From Candidatus Scatomorpha stercorigallinarum (GTDB lineage: Bacteria; Bacillota_A; Clostridia; Oscillospirales; Oscillospiraceae), in NCBI GenBank assembly GCA_018713375.1, contig DVOV01000020.1, forward strand, positions 1-8,351: a DNA stretch of 8,351 nt. The letters are read 5' to 3'. The notes under the pieces are model-generated. The model was not told where the DNA came from. It saw only the letters and a program-made list of their open reading frames with translations, and made no database searches. The position numbers and the translations under genes were made by a program. Below, piece by piece: positions 6,360 through 8,351 of this stretch (within the stretch, counting starts at the first letter, position 1; each line of letters starts with the position of its first letter).

Positions 6360-7022
6360 TCACATCATGGCCCGGATGAGCACGGCCTGCTGCACGGGCG
6401 GCAGCGCGCGCAGCTCCTCCATCAGCGCGTCGGACACGTCCCCGTCCACCTCGATGGTCATCAGCGCCTCGCCCCCGCGCCGCTCGCGGGAGAGGCGGAA
6501 ATTGCCGATGTTCACGCCCGAGCCGGCCATGAACTGCGTCACGGCGGCGATGGCGCCCGGCTTGTCCAGGTGGCGCACGAGGATAGTGTTGTACTGCCCG
6601 GTGAAGGCCACGTCCATGCCGTTGATGGACGTTATCAGCACATTGCCGCCGCCCACGCTCGCGCCCTGCACCGCCGCGCGCCGCCCGGAGCGGCCCGTCA
6701 GCTCCAGCCGCGCCGTGTTGGGGTGCGCGCCGGGTATGCTCACCTCGCGGATGGCCACTTCCAGGCCCGCATCGCGCGCCAGCTCCAGCGAATGGCGGAT
6801 GCGCCCGTCGTCGGAGTGCAGCCCCATGATGCCCGCCACCAGGGCCTTGTCCGTGCCGTGGCCGCGGTAGGTCTCCGCGAAGGAGCCGGAGAGCGATATC
6901 TCCGCGCGCACCGCCTCTTCCCCCAGCAGCCGGCGCGCGATGCGCCCCAGGCGCACGGCCCCCGCCGTGTGCGAGCTGGAAGGCCCGATCATCACCGGGC
7001 CGATGATATCAAATACGTTCAT
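6360..7022 (-). CDS. sdaAB: L-serine dehydratase, iron-sulfur-dependent, beta subunit
   Basis: This 220-residue partner of the alpha subunit opens with the invariant IGPSSSHTAGAVRLG (12-26) of the family and continues with LSGSFAETYRGHGTDKALVAG (44-64), a typical SdaAB core. The C-terminal part from about residue 145 (NTILVRHLDKPGAIAAVTQF onward) is an ACT domain, which often senses serine and tunes activity. GGGAGGGG lies three bases before the ATG, a rather short spacing. It is the first gene of the serine dehydratase operon, divergent from the GntR-family gene. In fermenting anaerobes this enzyme uses serine for energy, and its pyruvate product could meet the keto-acid chemistry suggested by the first operon. 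Confidence 0.95.
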   Translation of the reverse strand: MNVFDIIGPVMIGPSSSHTAGAVRLGRIARRLLGEEAVRAEISLSGSFAETYRGHGTDKALVAGIMGLHSDDGRIRHSLELARDAGLEVAIREVSIPGAHPNTARLELTGRSGRRAAVQGASVGGGNVLITSINGMDVAFTGQYNTILVRHLDKPGAIAAVTQFMAGSGVNIGNFRLSRERRGGEALMTIEVDGDVSDALMEELRALPPVQQAVLIRAMM

Positions 7023-7035
7023 TAGCCCCTCCCGT

Positions 7036-7049
7036 GGCGCAGCTGCGCC
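7036..7049. repeat. Perfect 14-bp palindrome in the sdaAB leader
   Basis: GGCGCAGCTGCGCC is fully self-complementary and sits at the predicted start of the sdaAB transcript, just before its ribosome binding site. It could be an operator or a leader stem. It matches the hairpin core at 61-74 (GGCGC-GACT-GCGCC) in 12 of 14 positions. Chance is possible in such G+C-rich DNA. Confidence 0.45.
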
Positions 7050-7056
7050 CAGCTAC

Positions 7057-7086
7057 AGCATACCAGAAACGCGCCCGCCCTGTCGA
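7057..7086 (-). promoter_or_regulatory. Promoter of sdaAB-sdaAA
   Basis: Read on the minus strand, TCGACA (7081-7086) is a one-mismatch -35 box and TATGCT (7057-7062) a -10 box, with an 18-base spacer. Transcription would start near 7050, about 28 bases before the sdaAB start codon. The shared palindrome at 7101-7114 lies just upstream of the -35 box. Confidence 0.65.
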
Positions 7087-7100
7087 GAGTTATTTCCGCT

Positions 7101-7114
7101 TTTGAACGCTCAAA
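7101..7114. promoter_or_regulatory. Palindromic operator candidate, copy 1 (TTTGAACGCTCAAA)
   Basis: TTTGA and TCAAA form a 5-bp inverted repeat around ACGC, midway between the divergent sda and gntR promoters. It is centred about 48 bases upstream of the predicted gntR start and about 57 upstream of the sda start. These positions suit an activator or a shared regulator. A copy with one base changed occurs at 8040-8053. The neighbouring GntR/FCD protein is the likely binder. Confidence 0.6.
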
Positions 7115-7120
7115 GAGCGA

Positions 7121-7149
7121 TTGTCTTTCCCCGGGGAACGTGTTATAAT
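7121..7149 (+). promoter_or_regulatory. Promoter of the GntR-family gene
   Basis: TTGTCT (7121-7126), a 17-base spacer and a perfect TATAAT (7144-7149) make a strong promoter on the + strand. Transcription would start near 7156. An imperfect inverted repeat, GTTGAC (7153-7158 region) and GTCTAC, lies at the start site and could be a further regulatory element. The leader is about 28 bases long. Confidence 0.78.
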
Positions 7150-7183
7150 CTGTTGACTACTGTCTACAGGGAGGTCAGGCCGC

Positions 7184-7958
7184 ATGCAGGACAGGAGCAT
7201 CTGTTCCGAGGCCGTGCGCAGCGCGCTGGAAAGGAACCCCCTTTGAAAAGCTCAGCAGCATCGTCTTTACCATCCTCGAAGGCGCCATCCTCAGCTCCGA
7301 GCTGCGGCCCGGCGCGCGGCTGAACGTGGCCAAGCTGGCCGGCGAGCTGGAGGTGAGCGCCACGCCCGTGCGCGAGGCCATCGACCAGCTCTGCACCCGC
7401 GGCCTGGTGCGCGCCGAGCAGAAGGGCGACGGGAAATACTTCAACTATTACGTCTTTGACATCGACGACAGCTCCATCGCCGACCTCTTCGTGGCCCGCA
7501 AGAGCGTGGAGGGCATGGCGGCCGCCATCTGCGCGGAGAAGAACTGGCGCGTGGACCTCAATGAGCTCGGCCGGCTGGCGGAGGGCTTCCAGCGCGCGCT
7601 GCGCGACTTTGTCAGCGTCCCGGAGAGCCCGCACCCGGACATCGGCATCACCGCCCGCCTGGACATGGATTTCCACGGCCTGCTCGTGCGCTCCACGCGC
7701 AACGACTACCTGCTGAGCATGTACGAGGCCATCGGCAAGACGGTGGAGTACCTCTCCATCCGCACCAACCAGTTCCTGGTCAACGAACGCGAGCCGGACA
7801 ACCTGCTGCTGCTTGGCAGCCAGCACATGGCCATCTACCGCGCCGTCAAGTTCGGCTTCCCCGAGCTGGCGCGTAAGGCTATGGACAAGCACATCGACTT
7901 CTGCGCCAACTCCTGCCTGCAGAACCGCAGCCGCCTCTCCGGCAGGGCCGCCCGTTAA
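7184..7958 (+). CDS. GntR-family regulator with FCD domain, interrupted by an apparent +1 frameshift
   Basis: The strong ribosome binding site GGGAGG (7169-7174) leads into ATG 7184, which encodes 20 residues (MQDRSICSEAV...ERNPL) and then TGA at 7244. Skipping one base at 7244 restores a frame that runs to 7958 and gives about 257 residues, a normal length. The joined protein has an N-terminal winged helix: EKLSSIVFTILEGAIL, then LNVAKLAGELEVSATPVREA. It also has a C-terminal FCD effector domain with the expected metal ligands Asp160, His164, His214 and His236 (LDMDFHGLL, SQHMAIYRA, MDKHID). The rest of the frame from 7245 has no usable start: the GTG at 7326 would cut away half of the DNA-binding domain. 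The break is either a programmed frameshift, a real mutation or a one-base error in a run of five C. FCD regulators usually respond to small organic acids and control adjacent genes, here most likely sda and the reductase downstream. Confidence 0.8.
7231..7247 (+). other. Candidate programmed +1 frameshift site (prfB-like)
   Basis: An internal Shine-Dalgarno-like AAGGA (7231-7235) is followed by CCCCC and then CTT TGA A (7241-7247). In prfB, AGGGGGU precedes CUU UGA, and the leucine tRNA slips from CUU to UUU. Aligned to the anti-Shine-Dalgarno sequence, the spacing to CTT is the same here (2 bases after the aligned element). Slippage would yield NPL-EKLSS, joining the two parts of the GntR-family gene. 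The base after TGA is A, not the C of prfB, so the match is not complete. Confidence 0.45.
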
Positions 7959-7990
7959 AACGTCCTAAAACCGGTACATATTTTTGGCGA

Positions 7991-8025
7991 CATCCCCGAA
8001 ATGCACACGGGGATGCCGCTTTTTT
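7991..8025 (+). terminator. Terminator of the GntR-family gene
   Basis: CATCCCC (7991-7997) and GGGGATG (8009-8015) form a perfect 7-bp stem with an 11-base loop, followed by GCCGC-type bases and six T (8020-8025). It lies about 30 bases after the stop codon at 7958 and separates gntR from the reductase gene. Confidence 0.75.
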
Positions 8026-8039
8026 GCGCGCTTTGACGG

Positions 8040-8053
8040 TTTGAGCGCTCAAA
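8040..8053. promoter_or_regulatory. Palindromic operator candidate, copy 2 (TTTGAGCGCTCAAA)
   Basis: This is a perfect 14-bp palindrome and differs at one base from the element at 7101-7114. A further half-site, TTTGA, lies at 8032-8036. It sits after the gntR terminator and about 190 bases before the next start codon, which suggests it controls that gene together with sda and gntR. Confidence 0.65.
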
Positions 8054-8056
8054 TCC

Positions 8057-8100
8057 TTTCGCGGCGGGTACGATTCCGCCGCGAAAGCGGCGCAATCGTA
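8057..8100 (+). other. Two mutually exclusive hairpins (candidate leader RNA switch)
   Basis: Structure A pairs TTTCGCGGCGG (8057-8067) with CCGCCGCGAAA (8076-8086), an 11-bp perfect stem with an 8-base loop. Structure B pairs TACGATT (8069-8075) with AATCGTA (8094-8100) and, across one C-C mismatch, CGCCGC (8077-8082) with GCGGCG (8087-8092). Its loop is GAAA, a GNRA tetraloop. Bases 8076-8086 are needed by both, so only one can form. No known riboswitch class was recognised, no T-run follows, and it is not certain that this segment is transcribed as leader. Confidence 0.5.
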
Positions 8101-8234
8101 TCCCTTGGTGTATTTTCACAGCGTGCGCCCCGCAAAGTCTTGCTGAATTGGACTGTTTCACCAGTGTTGTGCTAAGTTTTACACAGTATCGGGCGCGGGG
8201 GACCGCCCCAAAATCACAAAATGGAGGAAGAGAC

Positions 8235-8351
8235 ATGAAGATAGCAATGATAGGCTCCGGCGCGGCGGGCAGCGTGTTCGCCGGCTACCTGAGGTGCGGC
8301 GGCGCCGAGCTGACGCTCGTCGATCCCTACAAGGAGCACATGGACAAGATC
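8235..8351 (+). CDS. Ketopantoate-reductase-like NAD(P)-dependent oxidoreductase (partial, 3' end outside window)
   Basis: Only the first 39 residues are present. They form the opening of a Rossmann fold: strand KIAMI, the dinucleotide motif GSGAAG (7-12), a helix, and strand LTLVD ending in Asp30. The layout matches the ApbA/PanE (2-dehydropantoate 2-reductase) family and relatives that reduce 2-oxo acids, where the motif usually reads GxGxxG. The start follows GGAGG (8223-8227) with 7 bases spacing. The acidic Asp30 at the end of the second strand would favour NAD over NADP, an inference from Rossmann folds in general. A clear promoter is not seen. A palindrome and switching hairpins lie upstream. 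The product name must stay general because most of the gene is missing. Confidence 0.75.
   Translation, partial: MKIAMIGSGAAGSVFAGYLRCGGAELTLVDPYKEHMDKI

Noticed and set aside
6349..6363. Start of sdaAA at the upstream in-frame ATG (6363)
   Set aside because: It overlaps the sdaAB stop and places AGGAGG inside the coding region. The ATG at 6348 has ideal spacing from that site.
5458..6870. Plus-strand frame of 470 codons over the sda genes
   Set aside because: It is antisense to sdaAA and sdaAB, whose motifs are unmistakable, and itself shows no recognisable domain.
7326..7958. GTG at 7326 as the true start of the GntR-family gene
   Set aside because: It would remove the first helices of the winged-helix domain, and coding similarity to GntR proteins continues upstream in the same frame to 7245. 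No ribosome binding site lies before this GTG.
8148..8178. Promoter for the reductase gene at TTGGAC and TAAGTT
   Set aside because: Both boxes match consensus poorly and the spacing is long. No better promoter was found between 8054 and 8234, so none is annotated.

Overview
The window is G+C-rich bacterial DNA with strong AGGAGG-type ribosome binding sites, sigma-70/A-type promoters, intrinsic terminators and an iron-sulfur L-serine dehydratase split into two subunits. This points to a G+C-rich anaerobe, most likely a Clostridia-type Bacillota, although a Synergistota-like host cannot be excluded. No rRNA, tRNA, CRISPR array, insertion sequence or phage gene was seen. The stretches between genes are short and rich in palindromes.

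Region 1 (1-4201) is a four-gene + strand operon behind a near-consensus promoter at 4-32. It encodes a pyruvate-carboxylase-type carboxyltransferase (99-1541), a small carboxymuconolactone decarboxylase/AhpD-fold protein (1545-1931), a 2-hydroxycarboxylate (citrate/malate-type) transporter (1982-3295) and a metallo-beta-lactamase-fold hydrolase (3317-4201). A clear intrinsic terminator lies inside the operon, between genes 2 and 3. The likely theme is uptake and breakdown of an organic hydroxy-acid. All three enzymes lack a signature residue of their family: the carbamylated lysine, the CxxC pair, and the bridging aspartate. The carboxyltransferase also has no biotin domain. This suggests an uncharacterised pathway rather than ordinary citrate fermentation.

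Region 2 (4202-5451) holds a LacI-family regulator with its own promoter, a structured leader and a strong, probably bidirectional terminator. A 12-bp palindrome with a central CG, just downstream of the operon promoter, is a good candidate operator for it.

Region 3 (5464-7022, minus strand) is sdaAB-sdaAA, which converts L-serine to pyruvate and ammonia. It is divergent from region 4 (7121-7958), a GntR/FCD regulator whose frame is broken after 20 codons at CTT TGA. That site looks like the programmed +1 frameshift site of prfB (release factor 2). A palindrome, TTTGARCGCTCAAA, sits between the divergent promoters and occurs again after gntR.

Region 4 continues into a 276-base leader (7959-8234) with a terminator, the second palindrome and two mutually exclusive hairpins. 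The window ends in the first 39 codons of a ketopantoate-reductase-like oxidoreductase. The shared palindrome suggests one small regulon made of gntR, sda and this dehydrogenase.
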